Below, in pieces: positions 44,012 to 53,410 of a stretch of DNA of 64,000 nt. Both the position numbers and the translations under genes were made by a program. The notes under the pieces are model-generated. The model was given only the letters and a program-made list of their open reading frames with translations. It was not told the origin of the DNA and did no database searches. Source of the DNA: CANKBT01 sp038235705 (GTDB taxonomy: Bacteria; Actinomycetota; Actinomycetes; Mycobacteriales; SCTD01); contig JBBSTR010000003.1 in NCBI GenBank assembly GCA_038235705.1, positions 1 to 64,000 of the forward strand, written 5' to 3'. Each line of letters begins with the position of its first letter. Positions within the stretch are counted from its first letter, which is position 1.

Positions 44012-44880
44012 GAGGGTGTCGATCGCACCCGCTCCAGGACCGCCTCGAGCAGGGCCTCCGGGGCCTCCTCCGGCACCCAGTGGCTGACGCCAGACAGCTC
44101 CACGAAGCGGTAGTCCGCCGCGACGTGCCCGGCGGTCGCCTCCGCCTGCGTGCGCCCGAGCGCCAGGTCGCCGTCGGACCAGACGTAGGTCGTCGGCACC
44201 GTGACGGGAAGCAGGCCCTCGTTGTCGGCCCGCGAAGCGGCCCGGTAATAGCCGAGGCACTTCGTGAGCACGCCCGGCTCGTCCATCACCGCCAGGTAGT
44301 GCTCGACGTCGGCGCTCGCCTCGGCGCCGCCGAAGAACTTCCGCAAACCTGCGTTCCCGTCGCGCTGCAGCACCTCCTCGGCCCGGCCCTCCTGACGGAA
44401 CAGCAGCATGTAGGCCGAGCGCTGACGCTGGTCCTCGTCGTGGTGCAGCGCGTCGGTGAAGGCGAGCGGGTGCGGCACCGAGACGGCGGTGAGCGACCGC
44501 ACGCGGTCGGGGTGACGCGACGCCAGCTGCCAGGCGATCCCTGCACCCCAGTCGTGGCCGACGACGTGCGCGCTCTGGACCCCGCACCCGTGCAGGATGC
44601 CGAGCGCGTCACCGAGCAGGTGCGCCATGTCGTACTTGTTCACGCCGTCCGGCCGGGCTCCGGGGGAGTAGCCGCGCAGGTCGGGCGCGAGCACCCGCAG
44701 GCCTGCCTCGACGAGTCCCGGGATCACCTTGCGCCAGCACCAGGAGGTCTGCGGGAAACCGTGCAGCAGCAGCACCACCGGGGCGTCCGGCGGCCCGGCG
44801 TCGAGCACGTCGAACACAAGCTCCTCCACGTGCACCTGGACGGGGGAGGCTGAGGCGGCGGGGGGTGATGATGGGGCCAT
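44008..44880 (-). CDS. Epoxide hydrolase-like alpha/beta hydrolase
   Basis: The protein has 290 residues. Oxyanion motif LLHGFPQTSWCWRKVIPGL near residue 43, nucleophile elbow GHDWGAGIAWQLA with aspartate as nucleophile, as in epoxide hydrolases and dehalogenases, LRGYSPGARPDGVNKYDM and the late SHWVPEEAPEALLEAVL with the catalytic histidine. Asp and the HGFPQ block favour epoxide hydrolase over dehalogenase. ATG 44880 overlaps the divergent AidB-like ATG within CATG (44878-44881), so one start may lie further downstream. It is first in the four-gene coupled operon. Confidence 0.85.
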   Translation of the reverse strand: MAPSSPPAASASPVQVHVEELVFDVLDAGPPDAPVVLLLHGFPQTSWCWRKVIPGLVEAGLRVLAPDLRGYSPGARPDGVNKYDMAHLLGDALGILHGCGVQSAHVVGHDWGAGIAWQLASRHPDRVRSLTAVSVPHPLAFTDALHHDEDQRQRSAYMLLFRQEGRAEEVLQRDGNAGLRKFFGGAEASADVEHYLAVMDEPGVLTKCLGYYRAASRADNEGLLPVTVPTTYVWSDGDLALGRTQAEATAGHVAADYRFVELSGVSHWVPEEAPEALLEAVLERVRSTPS

Positions 44881-46528
44881 GACCACAGTCTCCCCCGTGC
44901 CCGTCGACACGCACGAGGTGACCAACCAGGTGCCGCCCCTGGTCGGTCACGACGTCGCTGCCGAGCCCGCCCTGCTCGAGGCGCTGACGCGCGAGGGGGC
45001 CGGCTGGTACGCCGACGACCTGCACCGCCTCGGTCGGCTCGCCGGCAGCGAGCAGCCGCAGCGCTGGGCCTGGGAGGCCAACCGGGTCGAGCCGGTGCTG
45101 CACACGCACGACCGCTACGGCAACCGCGTCGACGAGGTCAGCTTCCACCCGTCCTGGCACGCACTGCTCGACGTCGCTGTCTCCGAAGGGTTCGCCGGCG
45201 CGCCCTGGGCCGACCCACGTCCCGGAGCGCACGTCGCGCGGGCCGCCGGCTTCTACACGTGGAGCCAGGTCGAGGCCGGGCACGGCTGCCCCGTCTCCAT
45301 GACGTACGCGGTGGTGCCCGCCCTGCGCTCGCAGCCGGACCTCGCAGCGCAGTACGAGCCGCTGCTGACGACGAGGGTCTACGACCCCGGGCTGCGCACG
45401 CCGTCCGGGAAGGCGGGGCTGCTCGCCGGGATGGGGATGACGGAGAAGCAGGGCGGCAGCGACCTGCGGCTCACGACGACGACCGCGACCCCGACCGGCG
45501 ACGGGACGTATGTGCTGCGCGGGCACAAGTGGTTCACCAGCGCGCCGATGTGCGACCTGTTCCTGATGCTCGCGCAGGCGCCCGAAGGGCTGAGCTGCTT
45601 CCTCGTCCCGCGGGTGCTGCCCGACGGCACGAGGAACCCTTTCCGCATCCAGCGCTTGAAGGACAAGCTCGGCAACCGCAGCAACGCCAGCTCCGAGCCC
45701 GAGCTGGACGGCACCGTGGCCTGGCTGGTCGGCGAGCCGGGGCGCGGCGTCCGCACCATCATCGAGATGGTCGCGATGACGCGGCTGGACTGCGTGCTCG
45801 GCAGCGCCTCGGGCATGCGTGCCTCGTTCGTGCAGGCAGCCCACCACGCCCAGCACCGGGTGGCCTTCGGCGCGCGGCTCGTGGACCAGCCGCTCATGCG
45901 CGGGGTGCTCGCGGACCTGGCGGTCGAGTCGGAGGCGGCGACAACGCTCGCGCTCCGGCTCGCCGGGGCGGTCGACCGTGCGGCGCGCGGTGACGCGCAG
46001 GAGAAGGCCTTCGCGAGGCTTGCCACCGGGATCTCGAAGTACTGGGTCTGCAAGCGCCAGCCGGGCTTTGTCGCGGAGGCGCTGGAATGCCTCGGCGGCA
46101 ACGGCTACGTCGAGGACTCCGGGATGCCGCGGCTCTACCGCGAGGCCCCGCTCAACGGCATCTGGGAGGGCTCGGGCAACGTCCAGGCGCTCGACGTCCT
46201 TCGCGCGCTGATGCGCGAACCTGCAGCGCTGGAGGCGTACGACGCCGAGGTCGACCGCACCCGTGGCGCCGACCCGCGCCTGGACGACGCGGTCGTAGGC
46301 CTGCGCGCAGGCCTCGCCGAGGCCGCGGGCCTGGAGGGTCGGTCGCGCCGGCTGGTGGAACGGATGGCGCTCGTGCTGCAGGGTGCGCTGCTCGTGCAGC
46401 ACGCTCCGACCGCCGTCGCCGACGCCTTCTGCGCGTCCCGGCTCGCCGGCGACTGGGGGCACGCCTACGGCACCCTGCCGCGGGGCGTCGACACGGGCGC
46501 GATCCTCGCGCGCGCCCTGCCGGCCTGA
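44879..46528 (+). CDS. aidB: AidB-like acyl-CoA dehydrogenase
   Basis: The protein has 549 residues, close to E. coli AidB (541). Typical blocks: HEVTNQVPPLVGHDV at the start, EVSFHPSWHALL near 90, GMGMTEKQGGSDLRLTTT near 180, YVLRGHKWFTSAPMCDLFLMLAQ, KLGNRSNASSEPEL, and EALECLGGNGYVEDSGMPRLYREAPLNGIWEGSGNV near 415. AidB binds FAD and DNA and limits alkylation damage; isovaleryl-CoA dehydrogenase activity is weak. Its place between adnAB and uvrD2 fits a DNA-protection role. It starts from ATG 44879 and is divergent from the hydrolase operon. Confidence 0.88.
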   Translation: MTTVSPVPVDTHEVTNQVPPLVGHDVAAEPALLEALTREGAGWYADDLHRLGRLAGSEQPQRWAWEANRVEPVLHTHDRYGNRVDEVSFHPSWHALLDVAVSEGFAGAPWADPRPGAHVARAAGFYTWSQVEAGHGCPVSMTYAVVPALRSQPDLAAQYEPLLTTRVYDPGLRTPSGKAGLLAGMGMTEKQGGSDLRLTTTTATPTGDGTYVLRGHKWFTSAPMCDLFLMLAQAPEGLSCFLVPRVLPDGTRNPFRIQRLKDKLGNRSNASSEPELDGTVAWLVGEPGRGVRTIIEMVAMTRLDCVLGSASGMRASFVQAAHHAQHRVAFGARLVDQPLMRGVLADLAVESEAATTLALRLAGAVDRAARGDAQEKAFARLATGISKYWVCKRQPGFVAEALECLGGNGYVEDSGMPRLYREAPLNGIWEGSGNVQALDVLRALMREPAALEAYDAEVDRTRGADPRLDDAVVGLRAGLAEAAGLEGRSRRLVERMALVLQGALLVQHAPTAVADAFCASRLAGDWGHAYGTLPRGVDTGAILARALPA

Positions 46529-46546
46529 GGCGCCGGGTCCGCCCGG

Positions 46547-46588
46547 TCAGTCGCCGCCGTACGCCAGCGCCTTGGTCTGGATGTCCAT
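46547..46588 (-). CDS. 13-codon mini-ORF with strong Shine-Dalgarno
   Basis: The minus strand carries AAGGAGAG at 46598-46591 directly before ATG 46588, encoding MDIQTKALAYGGD and a TGA at 46547. The mini-ORF fits exactly between the end of the AidB-like gene and the divergent M16 promoter. I do not recognise the peptide. It could be a leader peptide, a RiPP-type precursor or a free small protein. The ribosome site is better than that of most genes in the window, which argues for translation; conservation has not been tested. Confidence 0.45.
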   Translation of the reverse strand: MDIQTKALAYGGD

Positions 46589-46645
46589 GACTCTCCTTCA
46601 GGGGTGTCCCCCGGGATGGCAGACAAGATCGTCTCGCGGGGGGAC

Positions 46646-46651
46646 TAGCGT
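46646..46651 (+). promoter_or_regulatory. TAGCGT -10 element, probable leaderless start
   Basis: TAGCGT lies 8 nt before the GTG at 46660 of the M16 peptidase gene, and no Shine-Dalgarno is present. Confidence 0.5.
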
Positions 46652-46659
46652 GAGTCGGC

Positions 46660-47976
46660 GTGCCGACCGCGACGAAGAAGAGCCCGAGCAAGAGCCCCGA
46701 CCTCACGTTCGAGGTGCACCGGCGGACGCTGGAGAACGGCTTGCGGGTCGTCGTCAGCCCAGACCCGAGCGCGCCGGTCGTGGCCGTCGCCGTCTACTAC
46801 GACGTGGGCTTTCGTTCCGAGCCGGCGGGACGCACGGGATTCGCGCACCTGTTCGAGCACCTGATGTTCCAGGGGAGTGCCAACCTCGGCAAGACCGAGC
46901 ACTTCACGCAGGTGCAGGGCAACGGAGGCACGCTGAACGGCTCGACCCGCCTGGACTACACGAACTACTACGAGCTGATGCCGAGCAACGCGCTGGAGCT
47001 GGCGCTGTTCCTCGAGGCCGACCGGATGCGCTCGGTCGCCCTCACCCAGGAGAACCTCGACAACCAGGTTGCCGTCGTCGAGAACGAGATCCGGGTCAAC
47101 GTGCTGAACCGTCCTTACGGCGGGTTCCCGTGGATCCTGCTGCCACCGGTGCTGTACGAGGGCTTCGCGAACGCGCACAACGGCTACGGCGACTTCGCCG
47201 AGCTGGAGGACGCGACGCTCGTGGACGCGCAGGGCTTCTTCGACCGCTACTACGCCCCGGGCAACGCGGTGCTCGTCATCGTCGGTGACGTCACTGCGGA
47301 CGACGGGCTCGCGATGGCGGAGCGGCAGTTCGGCAGCATCGAGAAGCGGGAGGTGCCTGCCCGGGGAGAGTTCGCCGAGCCGCCGCCGACCGGCGAGCGC
47401 CGGGTGGTGCACGAGGACGCGCTCGCACCCGCGCCGGCCGTCGCGATCGCCTGGCGGGTGCCGGACCCGGCCGACCTGCAGAGCTATCTGCCGTACGTCG
47501 TGCTTGCCGAGGTGCTCACCGACGGCGACGCCTCCCGGCTGCAGGAGCGGCTGCTGATGAACGACCGCACCGCGACCAGCATCGGCGGCTACCTCGGGAT
47601 CATGGGCGACCCGCTGGACGCCCGTGACCCCACGCCGTTCATCGTCGAGGTCCACCACGCGGCCGAGGTGGACGTGGACACGGTCCTGGCCACCGTCGAC
47701 GCCGAGCTGGCCCGGCTCGCGACGCACGGCCTCGAGCAGCAGGAGCTCGACCGCACGGTCGCCCGGATGAGCGCGCGCTACCTCCGTGACCTCGACTCGG
47801 TGCTCGGCCGGGCGCAGGCGTTCGCGGTGCTGGAGCAACAACGCGGTCGCGCCGAGCTGGTCAACGAGCTGCCCGGCCTGCTGGCCGCGGTCACGCCGGA
47901 GCAGGTGCAGGCCGCGGCCGGCACGCTCGGCGCGGACCGCGCCGTGCTCGAGCTACGGGCGGGAGCGCAGGCATGA
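46660..47976 (+). CDS. M16 family zinc metallopeptidase, catalytic subunit
   Basis: The protein has 438 residues. The inverted zinc motif HLFEH (residues about 67-71, in GFAHLFEHLMFQG) and the downstream glutamate in VVENEIRVNVLNRPYG form the active site. There is no signal peptide, so it is cytoplasmic. Bacterial M16B enzymes work as heterodimers of a catalytic and an inactive subunit; the next gene supplies the inactive one and overlaps by 4 nt. Substrates are small peptides. GTG 46660 has a TAGCGT element 8 nt upstream. Confidence 0.92.
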   Translation: MPTATKKSPSKSPDLTFEVHRRTLENGLRVVVSPDPSAPVVAVAVYYDVGFRSEPAGRTGFAHLFEHLMFQGSANLGKTEHFTQVQGNGGTLNGSTRLDYTNYYELMPSNALELALFLEADRMRSVALTQENLDNQVAVVENEIRVNVLNRPYGGFPWILLPPVLYEGFANAHNGYGDFAELEDATLVDAQGFFDRYYAPGNAVLVIVGDVTADDGLAMAERQFGSIEKREVPARGEFAEPPPTGERRVVHEDALAPAPAVAIAWRVPDPADLQSYLPYVVLAEVLTDGDASRLQERLLMNDRTATSIGGYLGIMGDPLDARDPTPFIVEVHHAAEVDVDTVLATVDAELARLATHGLEQQELDRTVARMSARYLRDLDSVLGRAQAFAVLEQQRGRAELVNELPGLLAAVTPEQVQAAAGTLGADRAVLELRAGAQA

Positions 47977-49307
47977 GCGCGCCGACCGTTCTCCCCGCGC
48001 TCACCAAGGCTCGCAAGCAGCGGCTGCCCACCGTCTCCGAGCGCACTCTCGACAACGGGCTGCGCGTGCTCGCCGTACGCCGCCCGGGGGTCCCGCTGGT
48101 GGAGGCCCGTCTGCGCGTGCCCTTCGCCGGTCCGAGCGGCAAGCGTGCCGTCGGGTTCACCGCCAAGGCACAGCTGCTCGGCGAGACGATGCTCATGGGC
48201 ACCGACCGGCGGTCGGCGGCGCAGATCGCGGTCGACCTGCAGTCGCTCGGCGGGTCGCTGTCGGCGTCGGTCGACGCCGACCGGCTCAGCGTCGGTGCCT
48301 CCGCGCTGTCGTCGGGGCTGCCCGCGCTGCTGCAGCTGGTCGGCGAGCTGCTGACCGGCGCGTCCTACCCGAAGCACGAGGTCGAGGGCGAACGGGACCG
48401 GCTGGCGCACGAGCTGACGATCTACCGCAGCCAGCCTGGGGTCATCGCCCGTGAGGCGCTGCTGGAGCGGCTCTACGGCGACCACCCGTACGGGCACGAG
48501 CTGCCCACCAGCGCCGAGGTGGCCGAGGTGCGGCCCGCGGACGTGCGGAGCCTGCACCGCCGCTACGTCGCCCCGGCCGGCAGCGTGCTGGTCCTGGTGG
48601 GCGACCTGTCACCGGCCCGAGCGCTGGCCCAGGTCGAGCAGGCCCTGTCGGGCTGGCAGACCGAGGGTCGCGACGTCGTCGTGACGGACGTCCCCCGGCG
48701 CCGGCCTGGCCCCGCACTGCTCGTCGATCGTCCCGGCGCCGTGCAGACCTCGCTGCGTCTCGCCGGGCCCGCGCCTCGGCGTACCGACCCGGACCACGCC
48801 GCGCTGAGCCTCGCCAACCTGGTCCTCGGCGGCTACTTCTCGTCCCGGTGGGTGGCGAACATCCGGGAGGACAAGGGCTACACCTACAGCCCGCACTCGG
48901 CGGTCGAGCACCCTGCCGGCGGTTCCAGGATCACGTTGGCGACCGACGTCGCCACCGAGGTGACGGCACCTGCGCTGGTCGAGACGCTGTACGAGCTGGG
49001 CCGCGTCGCGAGCCTCCCGGTCAGCCAGGCGGAGCTGGACCGGGCCAGGCGTTACGCGGTGGGTGCGCTGGCGCTGTCCACCTCGACGCAGGCGGGTCTC
49101 GCGGGCACCCTGACGGTGCTCGCCGCCGCCGGGCTCGGCGTCGAGTGGCTGCGTGAGCACCCGGAGCGGCTGGGGGGCGTCACGGTCGAGCAGGCGCACG
49201 AGGCGGCGGCGACCTACCTGGCGCCGACCGCGCTGACGACGGTGCTGGTCGGCGACGCCGAGCGGGTCGAGCAGCCGCTCCTGGCGGTCACGGCGCTGGA
49301 ACGATGA
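47973..49307 (+). CDS. M16 family non-catalytic subunit
   Basis: The protein has 444 residues and the M16 fold, but the position of HxxEH reads QLLGE in AKAQLLGETMLMG, so all zinc ligands are lost. The second-half substrate-binding motif is retained: GGYFSSRWVANIREDKGYTYSPHS, with the Arg/Tyr pair typical of the inactive M16B partner. It should complete the active site of the peptidase encoded just upstream. ATG 47973 overlaps that stop by 4 nt, and its own end overlaps nudC by 4 nt. Confidence 0.92.
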   Translation: MSAPTVLPALTKARKQRLPTVSERTLDNGLRVLAVRRPGVPLVEARLRVPFAGPSGKRAVGFTAKAQLLGETMLMGTDRRSAAQIAVDLQSLGGSLSASVDADRLSVGASALSSGLPALLQLVGELLTGASYPKHEVEGERDRLAHELTIYRSQPGVIAREALLERLYGDHPYGHELPTSAEVAEVRPADVRSLHRRYVAPAGSVLVLVGDLSPARALAQVEQALSGWQTEGRDVVVTDVPRRRPGPALLVDRPGAVQTSLRLAGPAPRRTDPDHAALSLANLVLGGYFSSRWVANIREDKGYTYSPHSAVEHPAGGSRITLATDVATEVTAPALVETLYELGRVASLPVSQAELDRARRYAVGALALSTSTQAGLAGTLTVLAAAGLGVEWLREHPERLGGVTVEQAHEAAATYLAPTALTTVLVGDAERVEQPLLAVTALER

Positions 49308-50203
49308 CCGAGCCGGTCCTGTCCCGCGCCACCGTCGACCGGGACGGCCCCACCCGTGACGACGCGGCTGCGCTCGAGGCCTCCTGGGTCGGCGCGCAGG
49401 TCCTCGTGCTGCAGGGGGGTGCAGCGATGGTGGACGGGACCGATCTCGTCCTCGTCTCGTCGGGGCAGGCGCCCGAGGGCGAGCGGCTCTACCTCGGGCA
49501 GCAGGACGGGCAGGCGTTCTTCGCCGTCGTCGGTGACCTGCCGCGACGGCTCGGTGCCCGTCCGATGGGGCTGCGGGACGTCGGCGCCGCCCTCGGTGAC
49601 CGGGACGCGGGGCTGCTGGTGCACGCCGTCGCCCTGTCGACGTGGCACGCCAACCACCCGCGCTGCCCGCGCTGCGGCGCCCCGACCGTCTCGGTTCGCG
49701 GCGGCGCGGTGCGACGGTGCTCCGAGGACGGGAGCGAGCACTTCCCCCGTACGGACCCCGCCATGATCGTGCTCGTGACCGACGGGGCCGACCGGGCCGT
49801 GCTGGGACGTCAGGCGATCTGGCCGGAGCGTCGCTTCTCGACGCTGGCCGGGTTCGTCGAGGCCGGCGAGAGCGCGGAGGCGGCGGTGGTGCGCGAGGTG
49901 CGTGAGGAGTCCGGCGTCGAGGTCACGTCGGTGAGCTATCAGGGCAGCCAGCCCTGGCCGTTCCCGAGCAGCCTGATGCTCGGCTTCCGGGCGACCTGCT
50001 CGCCGGACGCCGAGCCCCGCCCGGCCGACGGCGAGCTGGCCGAGGTGCGGTGGTTCAGCCGTGACGAGCTGGCCGCGGCCGGTGGCTGGGGCGGCGGCAA
50101 CGGTCCGGTCCTGCTGCCCCCGCCGGTGTCGATCGCCCACCGGCTCATCACCGAATGGGTCGCCGAGGCCCGAGACGGCGGAACCGCCCCCGACCGGGAC
50201 TGA
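49304..50203 (+). CDS. nudC: NudC-type NAD(H)/NAD-capped RNA pyrophosphatase
   Basis: The protein has 299 residues. A zinc ribbon begins RCPRCGAPTVSVRGGAVRRC near residue 120. The Nudix box is GFVEAGESAEAAVVREVREESG near 186, and the NudC-specific SQPWPFPSSLMLGF follows at about 212. NudC hydrolyses NADH to NMNH and AMP and removes NAD caps from RNA. Only one CxxC pair plus a later single cysteine is seen in the ribbon, so zinc binding may be partial. It is the third gene of the coupled M16-M16-nudC run, and is nudC (Rv3199c) by synteny. Confidence 0.93.
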   Translation: MTEPVLSRATVDRDGPTRDDAAALEASWVGAQVLVLQGGAAMVDGTDLVLVSSGQAPEGERLYLGQQDGQAFFAVVGDLPRRLGARPMGLRDVGAALGDRDAGLLVHAVALSTWHANHPRCPRCGAPTVSVRGGAVRRCSEDGSEHFPRTDPAMIVLVTDGADRAVLGRQAIWPERRFSTLAGFVEAGESAEAAVVREVREESGVEVTSVSYQGSQPWPFPSSLMLGFRATCSPDAEPRPADGELAEVRWFSRDELAAAGGWGGGNGPVLLPPPVSIAHRLITEWVAEARDGGTAPDRD

Positions 50204-50254
50204 CCCTGGCGAGCGAGCAATCGCTTTCCGCGACCGGAGGCGGATTCCCGAGGG

Positions 50255-50269
50255 CGTTCGGCGTACCGT
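50255..50269 (+). promoter_or_regulatory. Possible regulator promoter with inverted SARP-like half-site
   Basis: CGTTCGGCG (50255-50263) is the reverse complement of the repeated CGCCGAAC motif found before the oxidase gene, and it directly abuts TACCGT (50264-50269), a -10-like hexamer. The downstream BTAD regulator could bind its own promoter here. Confidence 0.3.
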
Positions 50270-50299
50270 GCGGTCCGAGGAAGCAATCCCTGACATCGG

Positions 50300-53200
50300 G
50301 TGCCCGTCATGTCCGCTTCGATCCAGGTCGACCTGCTGGGTGGGGTCGCGGTCCGTGGTGCAGACCCGGCGCAGGTTCGTGGCTCCTCCCGAGCGCTGTC
50401 TCTGCTCGCCTATCTGGCGGCCCACCCCGACACCGCGCAACCCCGGGCACACCTCGCTGGCATGCTGTGGCCGGACTCGTCGCAGTCGCAGGCGCGGACG
50501 AACCTGCGTCGCGAGCTGCATCACCTGCGCACCCTGCTGAGGAACAGCCCCTGCCTCCGCTCCGACGACGGCTCGTTGTGCTGGCACAGCGGGGCCGACG
50601 TCGCGGTCGACGTGCCCGACTTCCTCACTGCCTGCCGAGACGTGGACGCAGCTCTCGCCGCAGACCGGCCCACCGCCGTCGCGGAGCACGGCGATCGAGC
50701 ACTCACCCTGTTCCGAGGACCGTTCCTGCCCGGCTTCGACGACGACTGGGTGCTGGAGGTTCGGGAGGAGCTCAGGCGGGCGTGCGTCGACCTCTGCGAC
50801 CGGATCGCTGCGTTCTGGCTGGACCATGATGACGCGGCCGCCGCCGTGGGCTTCGCTCGACGCCGCGTCCTGCTGGAACCCTTGGAGGAGCCGGGGCATC
50901 GCCTGCTGATGCGGGCGCAGCTCGGGGCGGGGGACCGGGCCGGCGCCATGCGCACCTATCACCACTGTGCCTCCTGCTGGAGCGTGAGCTCGGGGTGGGC
51001 CCCTCGCCGGAGACACGGGCAGCGCTCGACGCCGCGCTGGTCGATGCCGGTCGAGAGGCGAGCGCCACCGGAGCCCCCGTGACCAGCGGCCCAGCGCTGT
51101 CACGGGCCTCGGAGCTGATCGGCCGGGCACACGAGCAGGCACGGCTCGTCACCGCGTGGGAAGCACTCCCGGAAGGCGCGGGCTTCGTGGTCGTGACGGG
51201 CGAGGCAGGAGTCGGGAAGACCCGCCTGGTGGCCGAGCTCGCCCGCGCGGTACGGGCCCAGGGTGCCGTGGTCGCGACCACCCGCTGCTTCGCCGCCACG
51301 GGCACGGTGCCCCTGGCGCCGGTCGCGGACTGGCTACGGCACCCGCAGCTGCGCGCAGCCACCAGGACGCTCGAGCCGGTCTGGCAGGCCGAGGTGGCCC
51401 GCCTCGTCCCGGAGTCCGGTGACAGCAGCGGCGACGCGCACGCGGGAGGCCGCGCGAAGGTGGACGCCTGGCAACGGCTGCGCTTCTTCGAGGGCCTGGC
51501 CCGGGCCTTGTTCGCCGTCGACCGACCGCTTCTGCTGGTTCTCGACGATCTTCAATGGTGCGACAAGGCGACCCTGTCGTGGCTGTCGTTCCTGGTGTCG
51601 TGCGCCGGGTCGACGCCACTGTTGATCCTTGCGACGGCACGCGAGGAGGAGCTGGCCGGGAGCGACCTGGCCGAGACGCTGGACCGGATGCGCGGCGCCG
51701 GCGAGGTGGACCTGGTCCGAGTCGACAACCTGTCCACACCGGCTGCGGGCCAGCTCGCCGAAGCAGTGCTGGGTCAGGCGATCAGCCGGGACGATCTGGG
51801 CCTGCTGATGTCGGCGACCGGAGGGAACCCCTTCTACCTGGTCGAGGCGCTGCGTGAGGCGGCCTCCTCGCCGGGGCGCTTCGAGCCTGCCAGCCTGCAG
51901 GGTGTGCTGTGCCGCCGCTTGGCCAGGCTGCCCGACGCGGCGCGCGACCTGGTGGCCCTGGCCTCGGCGGTCGGCCGCGACTTCACCTGCGACCTGCTGA
52001 TCGAGGCCTCCGACCTCGACGAGGACACGGTGGTGCTCGTCGTCGACGACCTCTGGCGACGGAGGATCCTGGAGGAGCAGGGCCGCGGCTACGACTTTGC
52101 CCACGACCTGCTCCGCGAGGCCGCGTACGGGATGCTCAGCCCGGCCCGGCGCTGGCTCCTGCACCGGCGCCTGGCTCAGGCGCTCGAGCTGCTCTACGCC
52201 GACCGTCCCGAGGCCGTCGCCGCTCAGCTCGCCCAGCAGCACGACCGGAGCGGGCGACCCGAGCGAGCCCTGCGGTACTACGAGCTTGCCGCCCGCCGAG
52301 CGACTGCGGTGTTCGCACACGCCGAGAGCGTCCCGCTCTGGCAGCGCTGCCTGGAGCTGCTCGCCGACCTGCCCGCAGGCAGGGATCGGGACTCACACGA
52401 GCTCGCCGTGCTTCAGCAGCTGCTCCCGCCGATGACGGCGTGGCGCGGCTACGCCTCGGTGACCCTGGAGGCGTACGAGAGAAGAGCCGCGGCGCTCGGC
52501 CAGCGGCTCGGGCTCGAAGACGTCCGGTGCACCACGGCGATCGCGTTGTTCGCCACGACCTTCGTGCAGGGGCACCCGGTGGAGGCCCACGCGTGGGGCC
52601 GACAGGCGCTCGCTCTGTCGGACCAGCATCCTGAGCTCGCGGCACAAGCCCACCTGGCGGTAGCGGGGTCAGGACTGGGGCTCGGGCTCCTGCCGTTGGC
52701 CGATGAGCACTTCAGGCTCGCGTGCGGCCTGGCGCGAGACTCCGAGTCGCTCCCGATCGGGACGCGCACGGGGGTGCACGCCCGCTGCTGGTGGGCTCAC
52801 GCCCGTTGGCTGCTGGGCGACCAGGCCGGCGCCGTCGCAGCCTGTACGGACGCTGTCCGGAACGCGCGGCAGATCGAGCACCCGTACTCGCTGACCGTGG
52901 CACTCTCCTACGCCGCGATCACCTGGCAGCTGATCGGCGATCGGCGTCGGCTCGACGCCGTGCTGGTGGAGCTCACCGGGGTCTGCGAGCGCTACGGCTT
53001 CGCCTACTACCGGGAGTGGGCCGCGGTGCTCACGGGGTGGTGCGAGGGCGGTGACAGCGGGTTGCGCACGGCGCGCCGTGCGGTGGCAGACCTGGAGAGC
53101 GAGGGGTCGCTGGCGCGGATGCCGTACTGGCTGTGGTTGGTCGCGGACCTGCACCGTCGGCAGGGCGACCCCGGGGCCGCGATCGCCACCCTGGACGCCG

Positions 53201-53391
53201 CCACCTCGCTGGCCGTCGAGCACGAGGACCGTTGGTGGCTGCCCGAGGTGCTTCGGACCCGTTCTGTCCTCGACCGGGGGTCGCGCGCGGTGGGGCGGCT
53301 GGAGGAAGCGGCCGCCCTGGCGCTCGCCCAGTCGAGCGTGACGCTCGAGCAACGGTGCCGCTCCGACCTCGCCGCGCGCACCCGGGGCTGA
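50300..53391 (+). pseudogene. BTAD/SARP-type regulator with AAA ATPase and TPR domains, single-base frameshift
   Basis: Two reading frames together encode one regulator of about 1030 residues. The first (GTG 50300 or ATG 50309) holds the winged helix (VDLLGGVAVRGADPAQVRG, HLAGMLWPDSSQSQARTNLRREL) and a BTAD domain up to MRTYHHC. The second resumes with LLERELGVGPSPETRAALD, then an ATPase with Walker A GEAGVGKT, Walker B LLLVLDDLQW, and TPR-like repeats to 53391. One missing base near 50971 (GTGCCTCCTGCTGG) explains the switch; restoring it gives the usual C-A-x-L-L-E-R-E-L. The first frame otherwise continues to 51082. It is either a decayed gene or a sequencing error. It precedes the oxidase gene it probably controls. 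Confidence 0.8.
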
Positions 53392-53410
53392 GCTACCGCT
53401 GCACGCCAGC

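Noticed and set aside
50960..50990. Programmed ribosomal frameshift in the BTAD regulator
   Set aside because: GCCTCCTG has no heptameric slippery pattern and no obvious downstream pseudoknot. A one-base deletion or error explains it more simply.
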